A stretch of DNA of 64,000 nt from a virus. Below, one piece after another: positions 14,883-23,628 of this stretch; the stretch's first letter is position 1; each line of letters opens with the position of its first letter. The notes beneath the pieces are model-generated. The model worked only from the letters and a program-made list of their open reading frames with translations. It made no database searches and was not told the origin of the DNA. The DNA is taken from positions 186,001-250,000 of the IMG/VR virus record IMGVR_UViG_3300047472_000309. The stretch is one strand, 5' to 3'. The position numbers and the translations under genes are program-made.

Positions 14883-17210
14883 TTAGAACTGGAAGCCAGC
14901 CGAACCCACTGCTGCCACGTCGCCGCGGCTGCTGGTGGACACGCCTGCCTTGATGACCCAGTGGTTGTCACCGGTCACCGTCGAGACGCCGATTGCCAGG
15001 CCTTGTTGGCCATGGTAGTTCGACACCGCAGCGGAAACCATCGACTTGCCTGCTTGCGTCGGTTGCGGCAGACCAGCAATCGCCAGCACCGAAGCGAGGC
15101 CACCGTAGGTGTCCTTCTTGTAGCTGTCGAACTGGTTCTGCAGGTTCGCCACCGCACGATCGGTGTAAGCGTACGACTGTTGCTGCGCGTAGTTCACTTG
15201 ACCCACGTTCGCTGCGTCAGTCGGCGCCGTACCCGCCGCCACGTTGGTGATCTGACGTTCGTTACCGGCGGAACCCACCGACACCGAGTTGTCGCGATCC
15301 GCCACCGAGTTCGCACCCAGCGCCACCGAGTTGTTCGACTGCACCTTCGCGGTTGCGCCGACTTGGCCCTTGTTCACATCAGCTTGGAGCTGGGTGATGG
15401 ACTGGGTGTTCCCGGTGATCTGGGTTTGCAGTCCGGCTTCTGCCGTCGTAGCGCGCGTCGTTTCGTTGTCGATCTTCGTGTTCAGACCTGCTTCCGCAGT
15501 CTTGGCACGATTCGATTCCGAATCGATGTTGGTTTGCAGTTGGCCTTCAGCCGCTTGGGCACGGGTCGATTCTGCACCGACTTGTTTGTCGGTGTAGGAC
15601 TTCGCCGAGTTCAGCGTCTTGCTGGCCGTCGCGTTGGTGTACGCAGCGGACGTTGCGACCGCGCCGGTGTAAGCGGCAGCGGCCACGGCATTAGCGTGCG
15701 AGTTTGCCGACGACAGCGTAGCCGCGCTCGACGCATCCGTGTAGGCTTCCGACGTAGCAACACCCTTCGCGACTTGCGTGTCGGTGTAACCCTTGGCCGA
15801 CTTAAGCGTAGCAGCATCGCCCGCTTGTTGCGCCGTTTGCAGGTCGTGCGCGACGTTGTTGGTGTAGTCGAACGACGTGTCGATCGCCGTTTGCGTGGCG
15901 GTTGCAACTTCAGCGTGGGTCGCGCTGTTCGCTTGCAGGTCCGAGATCGCCGAGCTGTTTTGCTTGGACTGATTCAGCGCCGTGTTCGCGGTCGACTGGG
16001 CGTGCTGTGCGTCGCCTTCGGCCTTACCTGCCAGACCGAGTGCTGCACCTCCGACTACCAGGGCGGCATCTGCCGTACCTTGTGCATGCGAAGCGGCTTT
16101 ACCCGCTGCGTCTGCCGTCGCTTGCGCCTTGTTCACGCCGGTTTGCAGACCTGCTTCTGCGGTGGTGGCGCGGGTGGTTTCCGTGCTGATCGCCGTTGCA
16201 TTGGCGTCCGCTTTGGCGTTGGCCGTGTTAGCCGTGGACTGAGCAGCAGCTGCTGCTTTGCCCGCTGCTTTGGCGTCCTGATCCGCATTCACAGCCAGTG
16301 CACCGGCTGCGACACCCACACCCAGCGCCAGGTCAGCAGTGCCTTGGGCGTTCGCAGCAGCCTTACCGGCTGCTGCTGCAGCGGAACCCGCTGCCGTGGC
16401 TTTGGCATCTGCCGTAGCAGCGGCTTGACCAGCGGCAGTCGCAGTCGATTGTGCAACGGCTGCTGCACCTGCCGCGCCTTCTGCGACAGCTTCAGCGTGA
16501 CCTGCCGTGATCGCAGCGCCCGTTGCCGTGATGGCTGCGCCTGCTGCAACGCCTTCAGCTGTCTGAGCGGTTGCTGCAGCACCCTGGGCGATCGACTTCG
16601 CTTGCGCCGAGGTGTCGACTGCGGCTTGCGAGTTGGCGAGCGCTTGATTGGCCGTACCCTGAGCGGCATTCACGCCGTTCTGGAGACCAGCTTCGGCTGC
16701 CGTGGCGCGGCTCGTTTCACCTGCCGTTGCGGCAGCCGCAGTCGACGCGTTGGTGTTGACTTGCTTTTGCAGTCCGGCTTCTGCGCCTTGTGCGCGAGCT
16801 GCTTCAGCGGCGACTTGCGTCGTCGTGTAAGCGTTCGCACCGTTCACGGCATTGTTGAGGTCTTGATGCGTGGCGCTGTTCACCTGCAGTGCGGCGATCG
16901 CGCCGCCTTGCTGACTGACTTGACCTTGCAGTTGCGTGATGTTCGTCGTGTTCGCCGCGACGTTCGTGTTGGTCGAGTTCAGTTGGGCGCTGGTAGCCAG
17001 ACCCGTGACCGTACCGGTGACTGTGCTGCCATTGGAGAGCGAAGTGCTCACCGTGGTGCCGTTGATGTTCACGCCGGTAACCGAAGCGCCGTCAGCACCG
17101 TTCTTACCACAGCTGACGAACAGACCACAGTCCGATGCGTGAGCACCGATCGATGCCGAAGCGAGCAAAGCGATGAGGAGGGCATTCTTTTTAAGGACGT
17201 TCTTTTTCAT
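14883..17210 (-). CDS. Trimeric autotransporter adhesin (YadA-like) encoded by a phage
   Basis: A 775-residue protein with a Sec signal peptide ([19 protein letters not shown], cleavage near residue 25), then a long Ala-rich stalk of heptad-like repeats in which variants of [10 protein letters not shown] recur. Next comes a neck motif ([20 protein letters not shown], then [12 protein letters not shown]), and a C-terminal YadA-type beta-barrel anchor over about the last 70 residues ([12 protein letters not shown], then [16 protein letters not shown]). Cellular members are outer-membrane adhesins. The anchor wording is typical of Burkholderia or Ralstonia. It has its own early-type promoter at 17272 and double terminator, so it forms a single-gene transcription unit. 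Likely host-derived; it may remodel the infected cell surface. Confidence 0.95.
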   Translation of the reverse strand: MKKNVLKKNALLIALLASASIGAHASDCGLFVSCGKNGADGASVTGVNINGTTVSTSLSNGSTVTGTVTGLATSAQLNSTNTNVAANTTNITQLQGQVSQQGGAIAALQVNSATHQDLNNAVNGANAYTTTQVAAEAARAQGAEAGLQKQVNTNASTAAAATAGETSRATAAEAGLQNGVNAAQGTANQALANSQAAVDTSAQAKSIAQGAAATAQTAEGVAAGAAITATGAAITAGHAEAVAEGAAGAAAVAQSTATAAGQAAATADAKATAAGSAAAAAGKAAANAQGTADLALGVGVAAGALAVNADQDAKAAGKAAAAAQSTANTANAKADANATAISTETTRATTAEAGLQTGVNKAQATADAAGKAASHAQGTADAALVVGGAALGLAGKAEGDAQHAQSTANTALNQSKQNSSAISDLQANSATHAEVATATQTAIDTSFDYTNNVAHDLQTAQQAGDAATLKSAKGYTDTQVAKGVATSEAYTDASSAATLSSANSHANAVAAAAYTGAVATSAAYTNATASKTLNSAKSYTDKQVGAESTRAQAAEGQLQTNIDSESNRAKTAEAGLNTKIDNETTRATTAEAGLQTQITGNTQSITQLQADVNKGQVGATAKVQSNNSVALGANSVADRDNSVSVGSAGNERQITNVAAGTAPTDAANVGQVNYAQQQSYAYTDRAVANLQNQFDSYKKDTYGGLASVLAIAGLPQPTQAGKSMVSAAVSNYHGQQGLAIGVSTVTGDNHWVIKAGVSTSSRGDVAAVGSAGFQF

Positions 17211-17271
17211 GATGCGCTATTTTCCATAAAGGTAAGTGGTAACGAAGTTGGGTTTGTTTCCAACTCACCTT

Positions 17272-17287
17272 TGTTATATAGGTCTGA
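17272..17287 (-). promoter_or_regulatory. phiKZ-type early promoter (copy B)
   Basis: The minus strand reads TCAGACCTATATAACA, differing from copy A by one base. It lies 62 bases upstream of the adhesin start and 3 bases after the stop of the gene at 17290. Confidence 0.75.
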
Positions 17288-17289
17288 GA

Positions 17290-17577
17290 TTATCTTGGAT
17301 CGTCCTTGCTCAGCGGCGATCTGGGAAGCGTATGAAGCACGCGCGTATTGCCCCGGACGCGTAGATTCACAATGCTCCGATACTGTCGGTAGCAGTCTGC
17401 CCAATGCCTAATCGCTTTGCGGTCCCACCAGCGCTCCTTACCTTCTACCACTACGGGTAGGGGAAAGGGCACGGGTGCCTTCTCTGGTCGCCTCAAATAG
17501 AGCTCGATCTTCTCCCGGCTCTTCTTGGTAAAACGACACACGTCCCCGATGGTCATCAACCTGACCGGTGTGCTCAC
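17290..17577 (-). CDS. Small DNA-binding protein (MerR/AlpA-like wHTH)
   Basis: A 95-residue protein with MTIGDVCRFTKKSREKIELY, then PFPLPVVVEGKERWWDRKAI and RHWAD. This is the winged-helix layout of AlpA or excisionase-type proteins: a helix-turn-helix, then a PxP-type wing and a RW-DRxxI-xW helix. The start is probably the GTG at 17577, but ATG at residue 8 is possible. The basic C-terminal tail is Arg-rich. Likely a transcriptional regulator; its target is unknown, though the adhesin promoter lies just after it. Confidence 0.7.
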   Translation of the reverse strand: MSTPVRLMTIGDVCRFTKKSREKIELYLRRPEKAPVPFPLPVVVEGKERWWDRKAIRHWADCYRQYRSIVNLRVRGNTRVLHTLPRSPLSKDDPR

Positions 17578-17586
17578 GACGCATCC

Positions 17587-18030
17587 CTACTGATTAAACA
17601 CGTACTCCAGCTTACCTGGTCGGTACATGCCCTTTTCGACTTTGCTCAGGTCGAAATCGAAAAGGTTGATAAACGGTCGGGAGAACTGGTGAAACATCTC
17701 TTCCGCCACGGTACAGCTGGGCTTGTCGTTGCCCAATTGAACGAGCATCTTTTCAACGAGATGAATTCCGGTTCCCCGCTTCTGATATTCCGGCAACACC
17801 CGCACACAGCGCAGCTTGGTCTCATGCGCGTTACGCTTACCTAATGCCACGCCAATGACTTGCTGCTTATCCTTGGCGAGCATCAGGATGTCTTTGCCGA
17901 CCATGACGCCAGGCATAACTTTGTTGGTGAACCAGTAGCTAAAGTCCGGGTAGAGCGTATCCATCCCGTGCAAGAGCTTACCGGCTTCCAGCGTATCGAC
18001 CAGACGGGTCCCTTGCTCGTAACGGATCAT
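17587..18030 (-). CDS. GNAT-family acetyltransferase
   Basis: A 147-residue protein. CVRVLPEYQKRGTGIHLVEK at about residues 85-104 is the acetyl-CoA-binding motif A (V-x-P-x-Y-x-x-x-G-x-G). A preceding strand (VIGVALGKR) fits the GNAT core. The C-terminal part is basic. Substrate unknown; phage GNAT proteins can modify host proteins or toxins. The ATG overlaps the previous stop (ATGA). Confidence 0.8.
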   Translation of the reverse strand: MIRYEQGTRLVDTLEAGKLLHGMDTLYPDFSYWFTNKVMPGVMVGKDILMLAKDKQQVIGVALGKRNAHETKLRCVRVLPEYQKRGTGIHLVEKMLVQLGNDKPSCTVAEEMFHQFSRPFINLFDFDLSKVEKGMYRPGKLEYVFNQ

Positions 18031-18512
18031 GCCATCGCCGCCAGCTTGTTGAGCACCATCTCGGTGACTGCTTCAGCCAGTCGCGCCGGATGCTGCATGT
18101 GAATCACGTCCGGACCACCGATCACGCCACGATTTTCTTCGTGGAGCTCGTTGAGCACCATGTTGTTCAGCTTGCCGATCTCTTCATCGCTGATGAGATC
18201 TTTGGCGACGACTGCACGCAGGCTCTTGAGCAATTCCGGCGTAAGCTCGGTGGCCGGGCTGTAGTGCTTTTCGACGAGACTGGCCGGAAGGGCCGAGATT
18301 TGACCATCCTCGGCGCGCGTCCAATATTCACCCGGCTCGAAGCTGCCACATACGAACGAATCCTTCAAGGCGTCGAACGGTTTGAAGCGCTCGTCTTCCG
18401 GCACGATGGTGATGACCTTCGCTCCGGCTTTGATCGAGTGATGCACTTCCTTGATCTTCAGTGCTTCGATGACGTTGGTCGAACGGTACTTGGGAATGAG
18501 GTGAAATTCCAT
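18027..18512 (-). CDS. Hypothetical protein (161 aa)
   Basis: No family recognised. Start placed at 18512 (MEFHLIPKY). It contains VHHSIKAGAKVITIVPEDER near the N-terminus and a helical C-terminal half with several Glu-Leu pairs. It overlaps the acetyltransferase gene by 4 bases and lies 1 base from the gene at 18514. Confidence 0.65.
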   Translation of the reverse strand: MEFHLIPKYRSTNVIEALKIKEVHHSIKAGAKVITIVPEDERFKPFDALKDSFVCGSFEPGEYWTRAEDGQISALPASLVEKHYSPATELTPELLKSLRAVVAKDLISDEEIGKLNNMVLNELHEENRGVIGGPDVIHMQHPARLAEAVTEMVLNKLAAMA

Positions 18513-18513
18513 G

Positions 18514-18918
18514 TTACTCGCCTGCTCCTTCATGCTCGTATTCGCCCGACTCAGCTTCCGCATCCAGCGGACGATCGAGCAATTCGCGCCAGTTACGACC
18601 AGCGCACGGATTGACTTCGTCGACGATCTTCACGTCACTCAGAAGTGTTTCGCCGAAGCTGCCAAAGCCCTTCAGCACCTTCCCCGTCACCAAGAAGCAG
18701 GGCTTGCCGTGCGACGCATGCAGCTCCACCATCGCCGCTTGCCATTCCTCGCGCTTCAGCCGCGGCAACAAGATGCGATACATCGGCCGACTCGTTTCCG
18801 TGCCGCCTTCCTGAATCGCTTCCCAGACCCCCACCCCCGCTTCGTGTTTCTTCTTTTCCCGGTTATAGCTCTTACCCCCGATGGGCAACGTGCCAAACCG
18901 CAAGTACACCAACTCCAT
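18514..18918 (-). CDS. Hypothetical protein (134 aa)
   Basis: No family recognised. I prefer ATG 18918 (MELVYL) to ATG 18924, because AAGGA lies 8 bases before it and only 2 before the other. Basic N-terminal half, then KPCFLVTGKVLKGFGSFGE, then an acidic Gly-Glu tail. Confidence 0.65.
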   Translation of the reverse strand: MELVYLRFGTLPIGGKSYNREKKKHEAGVGVWEAIQEGGTETSRPMYRILLPRLKREEWQAAMVELHASHGKPCFLVTGKVLKGFGSFGETLLSDVKIVDEVNPCAGRNWRELLDRPLDAEAESGEYEHEGAGE

Positions 18919-18986
18919 GGCCATAGTCCTTGTTTTTAATTGTTGATTTCACTCTGCAAGAGATGAGCCGCGCGAGTGAACTTTGC

Positions 18987-19706
18987 CTAGTCGTCCGCGT
19001 AGAGCCGCGGCGTCGGTCCCGACTTGGGATGCAGCTTGTGCTTTTGCTTTTCGCGGATTTCATCCTGCTTACCCCACACGCGGGCGAGCTCGGTGTCAGC
19101 CGTATGATCCAGGTCGAGTCCTTCAGCGTTACAGACCATCGCCAAGGTGGTGGCGACCCCGCCCACTTCTTGATAGACCTTGCCCGGCGCTTTGTCGTAA
19201 ACGCTATCAACCATGCGGTGCGCCTCTTGACGACTCATCCCGCCTGCCTGCACCAGCTCCGTCGCCTCCTCGTAGAAGCGGAAGTAACGCTGCAGTTTGT
19301 CCTTGATGCCCGCCGGACCGAAACAGGACTTGAACCATTCCCACACGCGTTGCTGAAACGACGGCAGCGGGATACGCTGCATTTGCAACACTTGCAGTTG
19401 ATACTCAGCGAACTCACGCTGCAGGCTCAGATACGAGGTGTAGGGGACGAACTCCCGACCCGTTTGCGGGATCAGCTCATCGAGCTCTTGCAGTCGCTCA
19501 AAGCTGATCTTCTCCGCCACCGCAATGGCGTCATCCGGGTCCATCGACATCTCGTAACGGCGCGAGGCCGCATCGAGCACTGTCGTCACGGCAATACCGG
19601 GACGAAAGGTCGTGTAGCCGACCCGCATGGAGCTAGTAATCTTACCGTCTTTCGCATGCCGTCCAAACACCGGATCGACTTCGTAGACCTTGAGTTGGGA
19701 GTTCAT
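18987..19706 (-). CDS. MazG-like (DUF550-type) nucleotide pyrophosphohydrolase
   Basis: A 239-residue protein. The C-terminal part (about 130-225) carries RFYEEATELVQA, a D-x-VYDKAPGKVYQEVGG segment, ATTLAMVCNAEGLD and ELARVWGKQDEI, the DUF550 MazG-like pattern of phage dNTP pyrophosphohydrolases. The metal-binding acidic residues fit the E-E-x-x-E helix. The N-terminal 110 residues are a separate alpha/beta plus coiled-coil part of unknown role. It could trim dNTP pools or degrade alarmones; substrate is inference. The start is near the stop of the DUF3307 gene (overlap 4 bases). Confidence 0.8.
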   Translation of the reverse strand: MNSQLKVYEVDPVFGRHAKDGKITSSMRVGYTTFRPGIAVTTVLDAASRRYEMSMDPDDAIAVAEKISFERLQELDELIPQTGREFVPYTSYLSLQREFAEYQLQVLQMQRIPLPSFQQRVWEWFKSCFGPAGIKDKLQRYFRFYEEATELVQAGGMSRQEAHRMVDSVYDKAPGKVYQEVGGVATTLAMVCNAEGLDLDHTADTELARVWGKQDEIREKQKHKLHPKSGPTPRLYADD

Positions 19707-20053
19707 AACTGACCAAACACCACAAAGAGGTAAAGGACCTTGCAGGCGATGTGTAGCGCCTGGTCGGCGTTATAGGTGATGTACTTCTTGCACTTGCCGT
19801 AATCGATCCACGTGTGTGCGACCAGCTCAATCACCGCGCACAGCAACGAGCCGGTAAAGAGGAACACGAATCCAGACTGAATGTACGCATGGGCGAACAG
19901 CGCATGTTTCCACACGCCGTTCTGACCCAACGCACTATCGGGATTCTTCGCTTCACTGAGGTACGGTCCCTGTAGCGGATAATCAGCCACAAAGTGGCCG
20001 AAGATCAACAGGTACAGGAGAGTGGCCACGGAGTGATGGAAGAAGGGCAGCAT
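19703..20053 (-). CDS. DUF3307 membrane protein (116 aa)
   Basis: The N-terminal HFVADYPLQGPYLSEAKN, then WKHALFAHAYIQS and an AVIELVAHTWIDYGK segment fit DUF3307. Three to four hydrophobic segments are predicted. I chose ATG 20053 because its TGATG overlap with the previous stop and a GGAG 5 bases upstream fit; the frame can also start at GTG 20056. Function in phages unknown. Confidence 0.8.
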   Translation of the reverse strand: MLPFFHHSVATLLYLLIFGHFVADYPLQGPYLSEAKNPDSALGQNGVWKHALFAHAYIQSGFVFLFTGSLLCAVIELVAHTWIDYGKCKKYITYNADQALHIACKVLYLFVVFGQL

Positions 20054-21243
20054 CACTTCTCCTTCTTCGCTTGACGCTGCAGCTTCAGATACACCGGGGT
20101 GTAGTCCGGGGTTTCCGAGGCGAGCTGCGCCTGCACTTCGGCTACGCTGTCAGCCTGTTCGGGCGCTTCGGGCAAGGCCGGGGGTTCTTCCGGCAGGTTG
20201 ATGTACTGCTGAATCAGGCCGTCGAGCACCAGGTGCGCTTGCTTGAAGATTTCCTGGCGGGTGAATTCGCGCAGGTCACTCCACTGGACGCGCATGTTGT
20301 ACGGTCCAGCGCCATTGACCGAGAGCAAGATATTGCGGCTGGCCCATTGACCCTTCGTGTTCATGAAGGTGAGGATGTAGTCTTCGACCTGGATGCGGAC
20401 AAAAGAAGACATGCCGTCGTCGTTGCGGACATAATGCTGCGTGACATCGGGGAGCTTCTCTTCTGCCTCGAAGACCTGATTCATCTTCGTGTGCAGCTCA
20501 GCGAGGTTCGCCTCGACATCCACGGGCTTCTCGGCCGTGTAGCCACTCTTGTTGGCGAGCTTCTCCCACTCGACAGCAAACGCTTCGAGCACACCAGGGA
20601 AGATAACCTCACCAGCATCAGCCAGCCAGACTTCTTCATGCGGGTGCCAGTACAGCAACACAGCGCGATGGTCTCGCCGCACGATGTAGCGGGCCTTCAG
20701 GCCGTTCTCGAGGTCGGCAGCCAGTACCAGCCATTGTGGGCTCTCCGCCCCGGCTACGTACGACTCAGGGTTTGTACGGTGGATACCTGAGGGCAGGCCC
20801 ACTTCGATACCTGGGCTGTACGGCAGCGGTAACTGAATATCGTGATAAGTGCCGAAGGCATTCATCGCCACTTCTTCGAGCCATGACCGAAATGCCTTGG
20901 CGCGATCCGTGTCGTCGGTCATCGGCTGGAAGTCAAACTTCTTCAGCTTGTCTTCGAGCTTGAAAATGCCCATCGAGAAGTGACGACTGATGGCGGCGTA
21001 GTCGCGCAGCTTGTTGGCAATCGGGCCACGGCCCGAGAAGTACTTTGCCACGCTCCACTTGTGCTGGGCCATGGCGACGATATGGCTATTCAGCGACTTG
21101 GCCAAACTCTCCAACTGCGGGTCGGGTTTCTTCATGCTGCTTTGCAGAAGCCCGATAAGCTCCAGCGTCACCATCGCCGAAGCGCTATGGCCATCTTCTT
21201 CGATGGTGTTTTTGAGTTGTCCCACCATTTCGCTGTAAGTCAT
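20053..21243 (-). CDS. Hypothetical protein (396 aa)
   Basis: No family recognised. The first 110 residues are helical; the middle has FDFQPMTDDTDRAKAFRSWL, and the last 60 residues are Pro-, Glu- and Gln-rich and probably unstructured, ending in a Lys-rich tail. It is the first gene after the hairpin at 21273-21294 and heads a run that ends near 17587. Confidence 0.7.
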   Translation of the reverse strand: MTYSEMVGQLKNTIEEDGHSASAMVTLELIGLLQSSMKKPDPQLESLAKSLNSHIVAMAQHKWSVAKYFSGRGPIANKLRDYAAISRHFSMGIFKLEDKLKKFDFQPMTDDTDRAKAFRSWLEEVAMNAFGTYHDIQLPLPYSPGIEVGLPSGIHRTNPESYVAGAESPQWLVLAADLENGLKARYIVRRDHRAVLLYWHPHEEVWLADAGEVIFPGVLEAFAVEWEKLANKSGYTAEKPVDVEANLAELHTKMNQVFEAEEKLPDVTQHYVRNDDGMSSFVRIQVEDYILTFMNTKGQWASRNILLSVNGAGPYNMRVQWSDLREFTRQEIFKQAHLVLDGLIQQYINLPEEPPALPEAPEQADSVAEVQAQLASETPDYTPVYLKLQRQAKKEK

Positions 21244-21272
21244 GGTAATGCCAAAAAAAGTCGTGGTCTTGT

Positions 21273-21294
21273 CCCAGGGACCGTAGCCCCTGGG
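21273..21294 (-). terminator. Terminator after the 109-aa gene
   Basis: A 7-base-pair stem (CCCAGGG with CCCTGGG). On the minus strand it is followed about 18 bases later by seven T residues. There is no TATG element here. Confidence 0.6.
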
Positions 21295-21300
21295 TACGTG

Positions 21301-21630
21301 TTATTGCTCGCGCTTCAGCTTCATTTCCGTCTTGAAGGCGACGTGCTGCAACTGATCGATCGGAAACGCTTTGGTCACAACCTTCTTGACCACGTCCGGA
21401 TCAGTGAAGAGGTACGCACCCTTATCGAGCAGGATACGCTTGCGACGTAACTCCACGCGGGGTTTCGCATCCGCGGTCGAGAGCGGCTGGTTCGGCACGA
21501 GATCGATCGTGACTTTCAGACCCAGCGCGTCAGCGAGCTCCAACAATTCGCGGGCTTTGGTGCGCACCGCCATCTCAGCGAAAGCATCGGCTTCCTCTTG
21601 AGAAAGCACTTTACTCAAAAGCTTCGTCAC
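21301..21630 (-). CDS. Hypothetical protein (109 aa), probable GTG start
   Basis: No family recognised. Charged and helical: LLSKVLSQEEADAFAEMAV at the start and a basic middle (ELRRKRILLDKGAYLF). The frame begins at a GTG with GGGGA upstream. It lies 15 bases after the 61-aa gene. Confidence 0.6.
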   Translation of the reverse strand: MTKLLSKVLSQEEADAFAEMAVRTKARELLELADALGLKVTIDLVPNQPLSTADAKPRVELRRKRILLDKGAYLFTDPDVVKKVVTKAFPIDQLQHVAFKTEMKLKREQ

Positions 21631-21645
21631 TTCATTTTCCCCGTC

Positions 21646-21831
21646 TTAATGCCGCGCTTCTTTGTCCGCGTGTTCTTGCGCGTTCACGGCGATCAGCAGC
21701 TGTTGCGCAGCGTTAAACGACGCCCAGACCTTCTGAAGCCCCTCGTTGATGTAGTTCTTCCAGTCCCCACGCTCCATCGTTCTGTCCCACTGTGGGCTGG
21801 TGTAGTCCTTCGGTACCGCTACTGCCGTCAT
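21646..21831 (-). CDS. Hypothetical protein (61 aa), overlaps the next gene
   Basis: No family recognised. Aromatic- and Ala-rich with an EGLQKVWASFNAAQQLL helix. GGGAG lies 7 bases before the ATG. It overlaps the 3' end of the gene at 21713 by 119 bases in another frame; its residue composition looks more protein-like than the overlapped tail. Confidence 0.5.
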   Translation of the reverse strand: MTAVAVPKDYTSPQWDRTMERGDWKNYINEGLQKVWASFNAAQQLLIAVNAQEHADKEARH

Positions 21832-22396
21832 GCTTGTTCTCCCACGGGGGTGTCACCCAAACGTCTTCGCTGTAAAGTTCGGGCGGAGTAAATTGTTTAT
21901 CGAGCAGCTGATTCGCTGCCGCGGCGATCAGCGCTGCTTCTTTCCGGTCGACGTAACGTCCCCAATTCGTGAGAAAGCCCTGGTCTCGGTGATACACGTG
22001 CGGGACCTTCATCATGTCCATGGCCCAGAGGACATGATGATGGCGTCCAGGCGCTTCGACTGCCCAGATCTGACCCGTACCGTAGTGCAGCACCGCGGAG
22101 CCCACAATGCGCTCTTCGTCGTACGGGTCCGCGCGATGTTCCTTGAACTCGTCCGGACTACCAATCAAACATTCCAGACCAGGAGACGCCCCGTCGTGAT
22201 CTGGAACCTTGACAGCACGGGGCGGTTCGGGTAGAACGAACCACCGCTTGAGCTTCTCATCGGAGAGAAGACTGAGCAGCGCCATGCCAGCCAAGAAAGT
22301 GAGGAGGTGGCTCGGGTGCGACACCCGCGCACTGACCAACATCCACACGGTTACAATTACTACTGCTACACGAAACCACACAAAGAAGCCAAACAT
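21713..22396 (-). CDS. Membrane-anchored hypothetical protein (227 aa)
   Basis: The N-terminal MFGFFVWFRVAVVIVTVW and a second hydrophobic segment near residues 28-45 suggest two membrane helices; the rest is soluble, with HYGTGQIWAVEAPGRHHHVL. ATG 22396 is chosen over a TTG 30 bases upstream. The last 35 residues (Gly, Glu, Gln-rich) look unlike the rest and overlap the 61-aa gene, so a frameshift in the gene or assembly is possible. Confidence 0.6.
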   Translation of the reverse strand: MFGFFVWFRVAVVIVTVWMLVSARVSHPSHLLTFLAGMALLSLLSDEKLKRWFVLPEPPRAVKVPDHDGASPGLECLIGSPDEFKEHRADPYDEERIVGSAVLHYGTGQIWAVEAPGRHHHVLWAMDMMKVPHVYHRDQGFLTNWGRYVDRKEAALIAAAANQLLDKQFTPPELYSEDVWVTPPWENKHDGSSGTEGLHQPTVGQNDGAWGLEELHQRGASEGLGVV

Positions 22397-22418
22397 CTTG
22401 TTATCCCCGAGAAGATGC

Positions 22419-23066
22419 TTATTCAATTACTACCAGGAGTTGTCCGCTTCGGTATAGACGGCGAACGGTCGTCGGTGGGTTGGGATCAGGTTTCTTTTCT
22501 TGGGCAGGCTTCTTCGCCTTACGGCGTTTTCCGTGCGTCGCTTTAATCCCCTTTCTTATTTGGTCGACGTCAATGGGTGGTGCAATCTCATTCAGGTTGG
22601 CGTAATCTACGCCCGACAGTACTCGTGAGACGCCTGAAACGGACCCCCCGAATAGTTCAGCCATCTGCACCAGTGTGGCCTCCGGATGCGCTCGTTTGTA
22701 CTGGCGCATCTCGATCACCTTAGCAGGACTGAACGCATTATGCTCGCGCCGCTGGATAGCGAATTGGTGACTGCGCACCAAGCAGTTGCCTGGTCCGAAG
22801 TTCTTCGTCTGATCATCTAGCACGACTGCGTACTTCTCAGGATTACCCTGTTCTTGCAATTTCTCGGTTAGCCAGCTGAGGAAGTTCTGCAGCCCTAGGT
22901 TGTTATCCCGATGCCACGCCCACTCAACACTAATTCCCCTCGCACCGTAGCGCTGATAACTTGGATTTTCTTCACGGTAGCACTTGGCGTGAATCCCCAT
23001 CCAGCGCCAGTACAGTCGGTCTCGTGACATGCCGTGTGTATTACGTGCCCCGTGATTAGCGGCCAT
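22419..23066 (-). CDS. HNH-like protein with C-terminal helix-turn-helix (215 aa)
   Basis: The N-terminal part (RLYWRWMGIHAKCYREENP, then YQRYGARGISVEWAW, an F-x-x-F-LSW segment and GPGNCLVRSHQ, then QRREHN) follows the layout of phage HNH/AP2-type homing proteins. The usual LDR and PENCRW residues are altered (VVLDDQTKNFGPGNCLV). The next part (VIEMRQYKRAHPEATLVQM, then GGSVSGVSRVLSG) is a helix-turn-helix typical of the C-terminal DNA-binding half. The tail is Lys/Pro-rich. It may be a homing endonuclease or a domesticated DNA-binding protein. Confidence 0.75.
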   Translation of the reverse strand: MAANHGARNTHGMSRDRLYWRWMGIHAKCYREENPSYQRYGARGISVEWAWHRDNNLGLQNFLSWLTEKLQEQGNPEKYAVVLDDQTKNFGPGNCLVRSHQFAIQRREHNAFSPAKVIEMRQYKRAHPEATLVQMAELFGGSVSGVSRVLSGVDYANLNEIAPPIDVDQIRKGIKATHGKRRKAKKPAQEKKPDPNPPTTVRRLYRSGQLLVVIE

Positions 23067-23302
23067 GATTTCTTGTCGGTTATAAGGGTCGTACTCTTCT
23101 ACAAAATGCCGTGTCTGGATAGAATTTACTAGACATGACTCATCTATTCCCTAACGAAACAACGGCATAAATAGATTTTCTAGCGAAAGCAGGAGGCAGC
23201 CTGACTAGGCAACCCCTGCTCACGCTAAAAAGCCCAGTCGTCCGTCGAACTTCTACAAACGCCGTGCATGTTCCTCACAGAATGTGGTATCTGAGTGGAA
23301 GG
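23067..23302 (-). other. Intergenic region before the HNH-like gene
   Basis: A 236-base gap. It holds a TATGCCGT element at 23162-23169 and a weak hairpin at 23188-23220 (AGCAGG with CCTGCT). I see no gene of convincing length. Confidence 0.4.
23162..23169 (-). promoter_or_regulatory. TATGCCGT element, possible late promoter
   Basis: Lies 96 bases upstream of the HNH-like gene and after a weak hairpin (23188-23220). Confidence 0.45.
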
Positions 23303-23626
23303 TTAATTGACCGCAATATCCGTGAGTTCGTTACGCTCGCGCCAGCCTTGGATAAAGCTCTGGCGTTGCTTTTCGAGTGCCTGCTTGAGGGTGTCGCACT
23401 CCATGTACTTCACGAAGAAGTCACGCCCCTTGTAGGTCAGTGCCGTGAAACCGTCTTCGCCCTTGACGACCACCCGGATCGCCATGCCGTGCTCGATCAG
23501 GTCGTTGCGGCCAGACTTCGAGGGGACGTCGCCGTCCCAGCACGGACCATCTTTAGCCAGTGCGAGAAGAGTGTCGAAGCAGAATCCGTCACGATTCTCG
23601 CTGCTCTTCGGTTGTTCAAATGCCAT
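23303..23626 (-). CDS. Hypothetical protein (107 aa)
   Basis: No family recognised. Start at 23626 (MAFEQP) has AGGGGTAGGC upstream. It contains a DLIEHGMAIRVVVKGEDGF segment followed by YKGRDFFVKYMECDTLKQAL. It lies 2 bases from the membrane gene upstream and ends the run that starts near 34565. Confidence 0.6.
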   Translation of the reverse strand: MAFEQPKSSENRDGFCFDTLLALAKDGPCWDGDVPSKSGRNDLIEHGMAIRVVVKGEDGFTALTYKGRDFFVKYMECDTLKQALEKQRQSFIQGWRERNELTDIAVN

Positions 23627-23628
23627 GC

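Noticed and set aside
17207-17404. 65-codon minus-strand frame
   Set aside because: It spans the early promoter and overlaps two better-supported genes.
14961-17411. 816-codon open frame on the plus strand
   Set aside because: It lies antisense to the trimeric adhesin. The Ala-rich repeats of the real gene remove stops from the opposite strand; the translated product is Cys- and Arg-rich without domains.
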